DNA of 17,485 bases from a bacterium (GCA_021786695.1 JAJYMT010000046.1:1-17485); one strand, 5' to 3'; counted from the first letter of the stretch, positions 1 to 5,960 are shown. A program made the numbers and translations. Notes: a model not told the origin generated them from the sequence alone.

Positions 1-2
1 GG

Positions 3-110
3 CTCGTCAAGAGCAAGGTAGAAGCGAAAAAAGATATAGCGAAGATCAAGAAAACCAGAAGGGCCATCAAGAAAAAGAGGGCCGTAATCAAAAGGAGAGC
101 CAAAAAATAA
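3..110 (+). CDS. C-terminal end of a lysine/arginine-rich protein (5' end outside window)
   Basis: An open frame enters from the left edge and gives 35 residues before a TAA stop, followed four bases later by a strong terminator, so this is a real gene end. The tail is very basic, with segments such as AKKDIAKIKKTRRAIKKKR. The stretch KKDIAKIK faintly resembles the end of ribosomal protein uL29, but uL29 is normally inside the S10 operon and nothing like that operon is seen here. A generic basic tail on another nucleic-acid-binding protein is equally possible. It is the only convincing plus-strand gene in the window. Function is not assigned. Confidence 0.6.
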   Translation, partial: LVKSKVEAKKDIAKIKKTRRAIKKKRAVIKRRAKK

Positions 111-113
111 ACC

Positions 114-144
114 AAAAAGACGATCGGTAACGATCGTCTTTTTT
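114..144 (+). terminator. Intrinsic terminator, symmetric (probably bidirectional)
   Basis: Two 13-nt perfectly complementary arms (114-126 and 131-143) enclose the loop GTAA. The stem core GACGATCG is flanked by an A-tract on one side and a T-tract on the other, so it can terminate the plus-strand gene ending at 110 and also minus-strand transcripts leaving tRNA-Trp at 148. Confidence 0.9.
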
Positions 145-147
145 GTC

Positions 148-221
148 TGGCACGGGGTGAAGGAGTCGAACCCTCAACTTTCGTTTTGGAGACGAAAATT
201 ATACCGTTTAACTAACCCCGC
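148..221 (-). tRNA. tRNA-Trp (anticodon CCA)
   Basis: The minus strand folds as a complete 74-nt cloverleaf. The acceptor stem is GCGGGGT with ACCCCGT, the anticodon loop CTCCAAA gives anticodon CCA, the T-arm contains GGTTCGACTCC, and the discriminator is G as expected for tRNA-Trp. The 3' CCA is encoded (TGG at 148-150 on the plus strand), unlike the other two tRNA genes in this window. It lies about 70 nt downstream of rpmG on the same strand and could be co-transcribed with it. Confidence 0.95.
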
Positions 222-228
222 ATATCAA

Positions 229-286
229 TTAGGACTTAGTGCGCCGGGGTTAGCTTGCCGCTAATTGACTGGTCACTAAGTCCTAA
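229..286. repeat. Inverted repeat between rpmG and tRNA-Trp
   Basis: Perfect 13-nt arms, TTAGGACTTAGTG (229-241) and CACTAAGTCCTAA (274-286), enclose 32 nt. That interior holds a second small stem (GTTAGC with GCTAAT). The element begins three bases past the rpmG stop and has no T-tract, so it is not a typical intrinsic terminator. It could be a processing hairpin between rpmG mRNA and tRNA-Trp, or a dispersed palindromic repeat. Confidence 0.75.
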
Positions 287-289
287 CCT

Positions 290-445
290 TTATTTCGTTT
301 CTTTGTGCAAGGTGTGCTTGTCGCAGTGCTTGCAGAATTTTTTCATTTCCAGCCGGGTCTTCAGGGTCTTCTTATTTTTCTTGGAAAAATAATTGACTTT
401 CTTGCACTCGGTGCACTCCAGCTTGATCATGTTGTCTTGGCTCAT
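290..445 (-). CDS. rpmG: 50S ribosomal protein bL33
   Basis: A 51-residue basic protein with the bL33 pattern: an N-terminal MIKLECTECKKVNYF block, a central basic segment with KTRLEMKKFC, and a C-terminal CKHCDKHTLHKE. Both CxxC pairs (CTEC and CKHC) are kept, so this is the zinc-ribbon (C+) form. Length is normal for the family. It is a structural component of the large ribosomal subunit near the E site. There is no clear Shine-Dalgarno sequence before the ATG. It lies between tRNA-Trp downstream and a spacer full of inverted repeats upstream; clustering of rpmG with tRNA-Trp is common in bacteria. Confidence 0.95.
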   Translation of the reverse strand: MSQDNMIKLECTECKKVNYFSKKNKKTLKTRLEMKKFCKHCDKHTLHKETK

Positions 446-467
446 AGGATAATTTAATAATTATGTC

Positions 468-576
468 GCTCTTCGGCTTCGCTCAGAGCACTTCGATTAT
501 AAATTAATCATTTAGTGCCTGCACTGAGTGAGTTGATGATTTTTGTGTTAGCAAAAATCATCAACGAATCGAAGTG
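468..576. repeat. Cluster of nested inverted repeats between rpmG and tRNA-Tyr
   Basis: Three inverted repeats are packed in about 110 nt. GCTCT/AGAGC lies at 468-472/485-489. CACTTCGATT (489-498) is matched by AATCGAAGTG (567-576), the latter touching the last base of tRNA-Tyr. A perfect 14-bp hairpin, GTTGATGATTTTTG (532-545) with CAAAAATCATCAAC (552-565), has a 6-nt loop. There is no coding potential and no clear T-tract. Confidence 0.7.
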
Positions 577-657
577 GGCAGAGCAGGATTCGAACCTGCG
601 AAGGCGTAAGCCACGTGATTTACAGTCACGCCCAGTTGACCGCTTTGGTATCTACCC
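575..657 (-). tRNA. tRNA-Tyr (anticodon GTA)
   Basis: An 83-nt class II tRNA with a long variable arm. The acceptor is GGGTAGA with TCTGCCC (one G-T pair), the anticodon loop CTGTAAA gives GTA, and the T-arm is GCAGG-TTCGAAT-CCTGC with discriminator A. CCA is not encoded. Its first base directly follows the stop codon of the upstream GIY-YIG ORF. A degenerate copy of its 5' two thirds lies about 250 nt upstream at 906-1013. Confidence 0.95.
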
Positions 658-900
658 CTACATTTTTATTAACTTCTTAAATGCCTCTCCTGCTTTATAT
701 GATTTAATTTGCAATTCCCTCCTATAGGCATCATTCTTGGTTAAAAAATCTTCAGTATACACAACTTGCCAGGGTTTGCCTTTTTTAGTTGACTTGACTA
801 AACCATAATTATGTCTTGATAAGCGCAAAGTCAAATTCTCGGAATGCCCGATATAATACTTATTCAATAATTGGCTGTACAAAATGTATACTTTGTACAT
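658..900 (-). CDS. Small GIY-YIG nuclease-domain protein
   Basis: An 80-residue protein consisting of little more than a GIY-YIG domain: MYKVYIL at the N terminus (GIY position VYI), KYYIGHSENL (YIG position YIG), then TLRLSRHNYG with the conserved arginine and His-Asn, and a C-terminal ELQIKSYKAGEAFKKL helix. It matches the short stand-alone family often called UvrC N-terminal-like or YhbQ-like. Such proteins are presumed Mg-dependent nucleases but lack an obvious DNA-binding domain here, and their cellular role is not established. The stop codon abuts the first base of tRNA-Tyr and the start lies just after a broken tRNA-Tyr-like sequence, so the ORF is bracketed by two tRNA-Tyr-derived sequences. 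Mobility by insertion at the tRNA gene is inference. Confidence 0.85.
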   Translation of the reverse strand: MYKVYILYSQLLNKYYIGHSENLTLRLSRHNYGLVKSTKKGKPWQVVYTEDFLTKNDAYRRELQIKSYKAGEAFKKLIKM

Positions 901-905
901 TTTAA

Positions 906-1013
906 GGTTGAGCCAGATTTATGCCGCCTCTGGCGGCACCCCGCCAACGGCGGTGGCAGTCACACCCAGTTGCTTGCCCCGCCAACGGCGGTGGACTACT
1001 TTGGTACCGACCC
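906..1013 (-). pseudogene. Degenerate tRNA-Tyr-like sequence interrupted by palindromic repeats
   Basis: On the minus strand, starting at 1013, the pieces GGGTCGGTACCAAAGTAGTC, CAACTGGGTGTGACTG and TAAATC-TGGCTCAACC line up in order with the first two thirds of the intact tRNA-Tyr (acceptor, D-arm, anticodon arm, start of variable arm). Two insertions separate them: about 21 nt in the D-loop and about 35 nt inside the anticodon loop after the position of G34. The anticodon 3' stem has a 3-nt deletion, and the T-arm and acceptor 3' strand are absent, so this is not a functional tRNA. It runs straight into the GIY-YIG ORF and starts just after a terminator. Confidence 0.7.
922..994. repeat. Three GC-rich mini-palindromes inside the tRNA-Tyr-like sequence
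   Basis: CCCCGCCAACGGCGGTGG occurs twice, identical over 18 bases (939-956 and 977-994). Each contains the hairpin CCGCC-AAC-GGCGG. A third palindrome, TGCCGCCTCTGGCGGCA (922-938), directly adjoins the first. They are exactly the parts that interrupt the tRNA-like homology, so they look like insertions of a short repeat family. A related palindrome is found in the aspS leader at 15094-15113. Confidence 0.85.
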
Positions 1014-1030
1014 TTATAAATAAAACTAAC

Positions 1031-1055
1031 AAAAAATCCTTTACTAAGGATTTTT
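1031..1055 (-). terminator. Terminator downstream of the three-domain envelope enzyme
   Basis: On the minus strand AAAAATCCTT pairs with AAGGATTTTT across a 4-5 nt loop and runs into T-rich sequence. It lies about 65 nt past the stop at 1122 and just before the tRNA-like region, separating the two transcription units. The stem is AT-rich, so efficiency is uncertain. Confidence 0.75.
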
Positions 1056-1121
1056 ACCCGATTAAACCCTGTCTTTACTTGAATTAATTTAACATAACTT
1101 CCTGATTTTAGCAAGTCGAGG

Positions 1122-4100
1122 TCAACCGCTTACCGGCTTGACTGTGCCCCGCCTTTCCAGTTTGCCCCAGCCGACCAGGCGGCCCCTGATCGCCGTAATC
1201 ACCGACTTGATCGCCACGTAATACATCAACTGGCGGTAAAACAGCCGTTGCGGGATCAGAAGCAGGATCAGCCGCCAGTCCTCCCGTTTTTCCAGGGCGA
1301 AAGCGATCGCGGCGGTAAGAAAATCCAGGAACAAAAACAGCGCATAATAGAACAGGATGTGGAGGAAGTTGGCGTTGGAATAGTCCAGCGGGTGCTGGCT
1401 CTTCTGCCAGAGCGAAAATAAAAATGAAGCGAGCGCGACCAGGTCTAAGAGCGGCGAAACCAGCGGAAAGAATATCTGGAAGATGAAGATGTTAGGCAGG
1501 GCGACCAGGCCGAGCGAGCCGTATTTCCTGCGGAAAGCGGTATCGCGATGTTTCCAGGCGCATTGGAAGGTGCCGAACATCCAGCGGAACCGCTGCTTCA
1601 GGAAAGCGCGGATCTTTTCCGGCACCTCGGTCAAGGCCACCGCTTCGTCATCATATTCTATTACATACCCCCGGCGCAGGATCGCCATGGTCAGGTCGGC
1701 GTCCTCGGCCAGGGTGTCATCGGAAAAACCGCCGGCGGCGAGGATCGATTCGCGCCGCCAGGCGCCGACCGCGCCCGGCACCACGGTGATGGCGTTCAGC
1801 AAGCCGAACGCCCGCCGGTCCAAATTCTGGCTGGTGATATATTCCAGCGCCTGCAGATCGGAAAGCAGATTCACCCTGTTCCCCACTTTGGCGTTGCCGG
1901 CGACCGCGCCGACGCGCCCGTCCGCGAAATGGCGCACCATCCTGGCTATGGTGCCGCTCGCGAAAACCGTATCGGCATCGAGCGCCACGATTATTTCAGC
2001 GTCAGTTTGGCCGATGCCGAAATTCAGAGCCGAGGCCTTGCCGCCGTTCGTCTTGGTAAATATTTTCACCCTCCCGTTGCCGGCAAACGTCTGACGGACG
2101 ATTTCACCGGTGCGGTCGGTCGAGCCGTCATCGACGAAAATAATATCGAAATTCCGGCTGTCGGAAGCGAGCAAGCTCTCGATCGTTTTTACCGCCACCT
2201 TTTCTTCGTTGTAACCGGGCACGACGACGCTGATCGATGGCGAGTAATCCTCCGGGTAAGCCCTGCGGGCGGATATCCGTTTTTGCCTGACGGCCAGAAC
2301 ACAGACGAAAGCCAGCCGCCCGAGACCCAAAGCGACGCCCAGCAGGAATAAAAGATATACTCCGCCGAAAAATAAACGAAGCGCGGTGAAGGCCAGCTCG
2401 TCGATCCAGAACATCAGGCGCTCGGCCTGGGGCACCGGCGGCATGACCTTGTCGCGCGTAGCGCCCATCAGTCCGGAAACGGCGGCCAAGCTGAAACCGC
2501 GGGACCTGAGCCCCTCGATTATTTTCGGCAAGGCCTCGACCGTTTCCGAACGGTCGCCGCCGCTGTCATGGAGCAACACCACGTTTCCGGCGCCGCGGAC
2601 CGCCGCTTCGATCGTCCGGCTGGCGATCGCGTCCGCGCCCGGCCGTTGCCAGTCGCCCGGATCGATCAGCATGCCGATGGTGTAATAACCCAATTTGCCG
2701 GTTTCCTCGAGCGGTTTCACTTCGGCCGGCGTCGACGGTTCGACATCCTCGGAATAGGGCGGACGGAACAGCAGGGTTTTATGGCCAAGCTGGCTCTCGA
2801 TCAAGAGCTGGGTGGCGTTCAATTCAAGCCGCAACTGCCGATCGGATACGTAAGCGATGTTCGGATGGGTAAAGGTATGGTTGCCGATCTCGTGCCCTTC
2901 CCGGTAAATGCGCGAAAGCAGCGCCGGATTCTGATCCGAGTTGGGCCGGTGACGAAAAAAAGTCGCAGGCACCCGGTATTGTTTTAAAATATCCAAAATC
3001 CGGGACGTATACCGGCTATCGGGTCCGTCGTCGAAGGTCAGGGCGATCGCTTTCGGGTCGCTGCCGCCGCGGCGGTCGATCACGTAAGACGACGGGAAAC
3101 CGGTCAGGGATTCGTCGGTGATCAGGGTCGATGAACTGTCGATTTCGATCTTTCGCGCGCCGTCCTTGGGCGTGGAAACCAGGTTCAAAATTTCCCCCTT
3201 GCCTTCATAATCCAGGTCATAGCCGTAATGGAGAGTGCGCAAACTATCGGCTGTCCGGACGTTCAGACGGCCGGCGTCGTTGAAGACCGGCCAGACGGAA
3301 GGATCTTCAGAACCGAGCCGCCAGAGAGCGTAGCCGCGCGGGCCGAAGCCCTGGCCGGCCGCGATTTCATTGAAAACGGTCACCGCGTCCAAAAACCACA
3401 CATGATGCAAAAGTTTGTTGTCGTCATAATAATCAAAGGCCGGATTGAGCGCCGAGCCGTCAAGATTGACGTCGCCTTCCGATTCCTTGGCGATCTTGAC
3501 CGCCTCCTGGAAGCTGACGTTCGCGCCGCTCTCCGAGCCGTCAAGCCAGTCGTAGCCGTAATTTCCGAGCGAGATGATCGTTTTGGCCGGATCAAGCTCG
3601 TTGAAACGATCATCCAGGTTCTGCTCGAACCAGCCCTGCGAGGCGATCGGGCCGGCGGCGCCGGTCGACCAGTGCTCGTCGTAGGCCATCAGGATTACCA
3701 GATCGCTGTTGTTTCCGATCTCCCGATAATCGATCGCCGGATTACTCATAGGCAGGTTGACCGAAACGAGCAAACCGTCTTTGCTGAAATTATCATGGAT
3801 CTCCCTGACCAGGCCGGCGTACTGTTTCGCCTGTTTGTCGGGAATCGCCTCGAAATCAAGGTTGATGCCGCCAAGCCGGTTGTTTTTTACGAAAGCGGAT
3901 AGATTGCCGGCCAATTTTCGGCGCGCCGCCGCATCGCTCAAAAGCGCCGCCAGCAGATCGCCTTGCCAGACCTGGCTTTTGGAATCGAAATTATTGATCA
4001 ATGCCAGAATCGGCAAATCGGGGCGCGCCGCCTTGAGAAAGGATTGCGTCCGCTCCTGGGCGGCCGGAGCGATCGGCGCGATCGATCCGTCGGCCGATCT

Positions 4101-4544
4101 CAAAGTAAGCCACTCCGGAATCAAAATGTCGATCGAATTGAGATTCTGTTTCAAGGAAGTGGCACTGGTGTCGTCCCACTCCACGTAAAAAGCCGCTATT
4201 TGCGGCGCTCCGGCCGGCTTGGGTTTGGGTTCCGCCTTATTTTTCAATTGCGTATTTTCTTTGGCTTCCTCGGACCGGATCCGCTTGAGCAAGGCCCGTA
4301 CCCGGCGCGGCTCGCCGGCGCCCAGCCAGATACGGTGTTTGGCCGGCAACAGATGTTCCTTTTTGGGTAAATTCGATAAATTGGCCAGTCCGACTCCCGA
4401 AAAGATCGGATTGAATAAAACGCCGATGATGCCGATCAAAAAAATTACCGACATGGTGAAACCAGCCAGCAAACTGCTGAACCGGAATTTGCGCCAGCGT
4501 TTGGCGCTTGGGTCATAAAATATTGGCCTGTCCTGTTTATTCAT
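1122..4544 (-). CDS. Three-domain envelope enzyme: GH18-like / NodB deacetylase / GT2 glycosyltransferase
   Basis: 1140 residues. Residues 1-26 are cytoplasmic and a membrane helix follows at 27-47. Residues 114-425 form a GH18/YaaH-like barrel; its active-site strand reads GGINLDFEAI (224-233), keeping the catalytic Glu232, while the usual first Asp of DxxDxE is not present. Residues 498-690 are a NodB polysaccharide deacetylase with all motifs: TFDDGP (503-508), HTFTH (556-560), RPPY (594-597), DPGDW (628-632) and LLHD (657-660). A membrane helix at about 720-752 is followed by a GT2 domain (770-1000) with DDGSTD (805-810), DAD (856-858), EDAD (947-950) and QRFRW (984-988), the processive-synthase signature, and C-terminal membrane helices at about 1013-1083. 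The inference is synthesis and trimming or deacetylation of a beta-linked amino-sugar polymer at the surface; the substrate is unknown. It is a single-gene unit with its own promoter and terminator, and shows no frameshift. Confidence 0.93.
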   Translation of the reverse strand: MNKQDRPIFYDPSAKRWRKFRFSSLLAGFTMSVIFLIGIIGVLFNPIFSGVGLANLSNLPKKEHLLPAKHRIWLGAGEPRRVRALLKRIRSEEAKENTQLKNKAEPKPKPAGAPQIAAFYVEWDDTSATSLKQNLNSIDILIPEWLTLRSADGSIAPIAPAAQERTQSFLKAARPDLPILALINNFDSKSQVWQGDLLAALLSDAAARRKLAGNLSAFVKNNRLGGINLDFEAIPDKQAKQYAGLVREIHDNFSKDGLLVSVNLPMSNPAIDYREIGNNSDLVILMAYDEHWSTGAAGPIASQGWFEQNLDDRFNELDPAKTIISLGNYGYDWLDGSESGANVSFQEAVKIAKESEGDVNLDGSALNPAFDYYDDNKLLHHVWFLDAVTVFNEIAAGQGFGPRGYALWRLGSEDPSVWPVFNDAGRLNVRTADSLRTLHYGYDLDYEGKGEILNLVSTPKDGARKIEIDSSSTLITDESLTGFPSSYVIDRRGGSDPKAIALTFDDGPDSRYTSRILDILKQYRVPATFFRHRPNSDQNPALLSRIYREGHEIGNHTFTHPNIAYVSDRQLRLELNATQLLIESQLGHKTLLFRPPYSEDVEPSTPAEVKPLEETGKLGYYTIGMLIDPGDWQRPGADAIASRTIEAAVRGAGNVVLLHDSGGDRSETVEALPKIIEGLRSRGFSLAAVSGLMGATRDKVMPPVPQAERLMFWIDELAFTALRLFFGGVYLLFLLGVALGLGRLAFVCVLAVRQKRISARRAYPEDYSPSISVVVPGYNEEKVAVKTIESLLASDSRNFDIIFVDDGSTDRTGEIVRQTFAGNGRVKIFTKTNGGKASALNFGIGQTDAEIIVALDADTVFASGTIARMVRHFADGRVGAVAGNAKVGNRVNLLSDLQALEYITSQNLDRRAFGLLNAITVVPGAVGAWRRESILAAGGFSDDTLAEDADLTMAILRRGYVIEYDDEAVALTEVPEKIRAFLKQRFRWMFGTFQCAWKHRDTAFRRKYGSLGLVALPNIFIFQIFFPLVSPLLDLVALASFLFSLWQKSQHPLDYSNANFLHILFYYALFLFLDFLTAAIAFALEKREDWRLILLLIPQRLFYRQLMYYVAIKSVITAIRGRLVGWGKLERRGTVKPVSG

Positions 4545-4563
4545 CGCGGTTTGATGATTCTAT

Positions 4564-4592
4564 ATTGTAAAGCAAATAGGCGAATATTGCAA
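4564..4592 (-). promoter_or_regulatory. Sigma-70-type promoter of the three-domain envelope enzyme
   Basis: Reading the minus strand, TTGCAA (4587-4592) and TACAAT (4564-4569) are separated by exactly 17 nt. The start site would be near 4557, leaving only about 13 nt before the ATG at 4544 and no Shine-Dalgarno sequence. Confidence 0.75.
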
Positions 4593-4604
4593 AAATCATC
4601 CATT

Positions 4605-4646
4605 CTCGACACCCGACCTCGAAAATTTTCGAGGTCGGGTGTCGAG
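4605..4646. repeat. Perfect 42-bp palindrome
   Basis: Two 21-nt arms meet with no spacer: left arm 4605-4625, right arm 4626-4646, containing ACCCGACCTCGAAAA and its complement. It sits between the terminator after tRNA-Thr and the promoter of the gene starting at 4544. The core CCGACCTCGA is shared with the palindrome at 11783-11821, so both appear to belong to one repeat family. Confidence 0.95.
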
Positions 4647-4651
4647 GGTCT

Positions 4652-4684
4652 AAAAACATCCCCGAATTGCTCCGGGGATGTTTT
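4652..4684 (-). terminator. Intrinsic terminator after tRNA-Thr
   Basis: On the minus strand AAAACATCCCCG pairs with CGGGGATGTTTT around an 8-nt loop, followed by a further T. It begins 13 nt past the tRNA-Thr 3' end. Confidence 0.9.
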
Positions 4685-4696
4685 ATGAAAACTATG

Positions 4697-4974
4697 AGCC
4701 GTTGAGCGGATTTGAACCGCTGACCACCTCCTTCGCTTGAACCTCTGTTTCTCCCCTAAAGGATTATGAGAGGGCTAGACTGTATCTTGATCCGCCGAAA
4801 CGGATCCCCTTGTCAGTCGTTCGGGCCTCAAATAAATAAATGATGCCACGGTCTTGTCCCCCAATACAAGAAGGATTTTAACCGTTATTCGGGATTCAAT
4901 CATGAAATTACTTTCATGACGGGCAAATTTTGCGAATTACCATGGAGGTGCTCTACCAGCTGAGCTACAACGGC
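4697..4974 (-). tRNA. tRNA-Thr (anticodon GGT) split by a group I intron
   Basis: The 5' exon (4974-4939, 36 nt) begins GCCGTTGTAGCTCAGC and runs through the D-arm to anticodon positions 34-36, GGT. The 3' exon (4733-4697) begins AAGGAGGTGG, completes the anticodon stem CCTCC/GGAGG, and has a T-arm GCGG-TTCAAAT-CCGC and acceptor strand CAACGGC matching GCCGTTG. The discriminator is T; CCA is not encoded. Joined exons give a 73-nt canonical tRNA with loop ATGGTAA. The gene lies 77 nt downstream of the TPR gene and is followed by a terminator. Confidence 0.93.
4734..4938 (-). ncRNA. Group I self-splicing intron in tRNA-Thr
   Basis: A 205-nt insertion right after anticodon base 36. The 5' exon ends in U and the intron ends in G, as group I splicing requires. 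P1 can form between exon GGU(AA) and intron (UU)GCC, placing a U-G wobble at the 5' splice site. The P7 strands GACTG (4814-4818) and CAGTC (4778-4782) are present, the latter inside AAGATACAGTC, close to the family consensus. P8 (GATCCG/CGGATC) lies between them. No ORF is carried, so there is no homing endonuclease. Assignment is by motif; a covariance search would confirm the subgroup. Confidence 0.9.
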
Positions 4975-5051
4975 ATTCAATTTTTTATAGATTGTCAAAG
5001 AAACAAAAAAATGGACAATTCTATCCACTTGGAATTGACGGCGATTTTATC

Positions 5052-5924
5052 TTACAGCAGATCAATTTGTTCCTTGAATTCCGCTAATTTCTGATTCTCG
5101 GGGTTGGAATTATTCAGCGCTTCGAAGCATTCAAGGGCAAACTCCTTATCTTTTATTATTATACTGATACGAAGGCCGGTGTCAAGATAGCGCGGGTTGG
5201 CCGGCTCGAGCGAAAGCGCCTGTTTGATCGCCTTCAGACCCTCTTTCAAATTGTTCATTTCTTCGTAAACCAGGGCTAAGTTATAATAGGTGTGGCTGCG
5301 CTGATTGTCGAAACCGAGCGACTTCAAGTACTCTTCCCGGGCCGATTCCAGATCGCCGCTGTTGCTCGCGATCTGCGCCAGGCCCTCGAACGCCTCCTCG
5401 TCGCCTTCATGCAGTTTCAGGATATGCTCGAAGGTCTGTTTGGCCTCCTGCAGATCCTTTCGTTCAAAATATAATTTAGCCAGCTCCTTGAAGGGTTTGA
5501 TGTTTTTGGGGTCGAGTGAAATGATCTCGATCAATTTTTTTTCGGCCGCGGCCAGATCATTCTGCCGCTTAAGCCCCTCAACCTCTTCGAACAGGATCAG
5601 GATCTTTTTTCCCAGGTCTTCGGGCTCTATTGGTTCAGGCGTCTTGTAGCCCTCCTTAAGATCGAGCAGCCGCTTATAAAGCCACTTGAAAAAATTATTT
5701 ACGGCCGCGGCGGCCGGATTATACGCTTTTGCCAGGCGGTTCTGCCACTTCAGGATCGTCCGCTTCAGGCGCGAAGACAGGATCCGCTCCTTGATGCGCG
5801 CCTCTTTTTCCGCGGGGATATTGCCCACATCCAAACTGGCGAGCGCCGGAAACTTGCGCACGGTGATGGTGATGATCACCGCCAGCGAGACAAAAATCAA
5901 TATAAGGGGTATAATATTGAGCAT
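5052..5924 (-). CDS. Membrane-anchored tetratricopeptide-repeat protein
   Basis: 290 residues. An N-terminal hydrophobic helix (3-22) is followed by a basic, amphipathic linker (37-95). From about residue 105 to the end come four to five TPR-like units, with recognisable pieces such as AAAEKKLIEIISLDPKN, YFERKDLQEAKQTFEHILKL and AREEYLKSLGFDNQRSHTYY. Spacing of the repeats is close to 34 residues. TPR domains bind other proteins; the partner cannot be read from the sequence. The protein is probably anchored by one helix with the TPR part in the cytoplasm (positive-inside rule). It lies between fba upstream and intron-bearing tRNA-Thr downstream. The start is the only Met before the hydrophobic helix; no clear Shine-Dalgarno sequence is seen. 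Confidence 0.85.
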   Translation of the reverse strand: MLNIIPLILIFVSLAVIITITVRKFPALASLDVGNIPAEKEARIKERILSSRLKRTILKWQNRLAKAYNPAAAAVNNFFKWLYKRLLDLKEGYKTPEPIEPEDLGKKILILFEEVEGLKRQNDLAAAEKKLIEIISLDPKNIKPFKELAKLYFERKDLQEAKQTFEHILKLHEGDEEAFEGLAQIASNSGDLESAREEYLKSLGFDNQRSHTYYNLALVYEEMNNLKEGLKAIKQALSLEPANPRYLDTGLRISIIIKDKEFALECFEALNNSNPENQKLAEFKEQIDLL

Positions 5925-5940
5925 TTTTTATAAATTATCC

Positions 5941-5960
5941 GTTCCGGCTTCAGCCGGAAC
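5941..5960. repeat. Short perfect hairpin between fba and the TPR gene
   Basis: GTTCCGGCT and AGCCGGAAC are complementary 9-mers separated by two bases. It lies 3' of fba on the minus strand but lacks a T-tract, so it may be an mRNA stability hairpin or a REP-like repeat rather than a terminator. Confidence 0.6.

Noticed and set aside
3..110. Naming the partial gene as rpmC (uL29)
   Set aside because: Only a short lysine-rich similarity, and the expected neighbour rpsQ is absent; a terminator follows instead.
515..727. Plus-strand open frame of 70 codons
   Set aside because: It runs across the antisense of tRNA-Tyr and the end of the GIY-YIG gene; the apparent peptide EQDSNLRRR is a familiar artefact of translating the reverse complement of a tRNA T-arm.
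922..994. CRISPR-like repeat array
   Set aside because: Only two identical 18-base units with a 20-nt gap, and the gap is tRNA homology rather than a spacer; no cas genes nearby.
902..1114. Minus-strand open frame of 70 codons
   Set aside because: It spans a terminator, the tRNA-Tyr-like sequence and palindromic repeats, so it is not a plausible gene.
1548..2351. Long plus-strand open frame (267 codons), and others opposite the 1122-4544 gene
   Set aside because: Antisense shadows of a GC-rich gene whose minus-strand frame has complete GT2, NodB and GH18-like motifs; the plus-strand translations have no recognisable domains or start signals.
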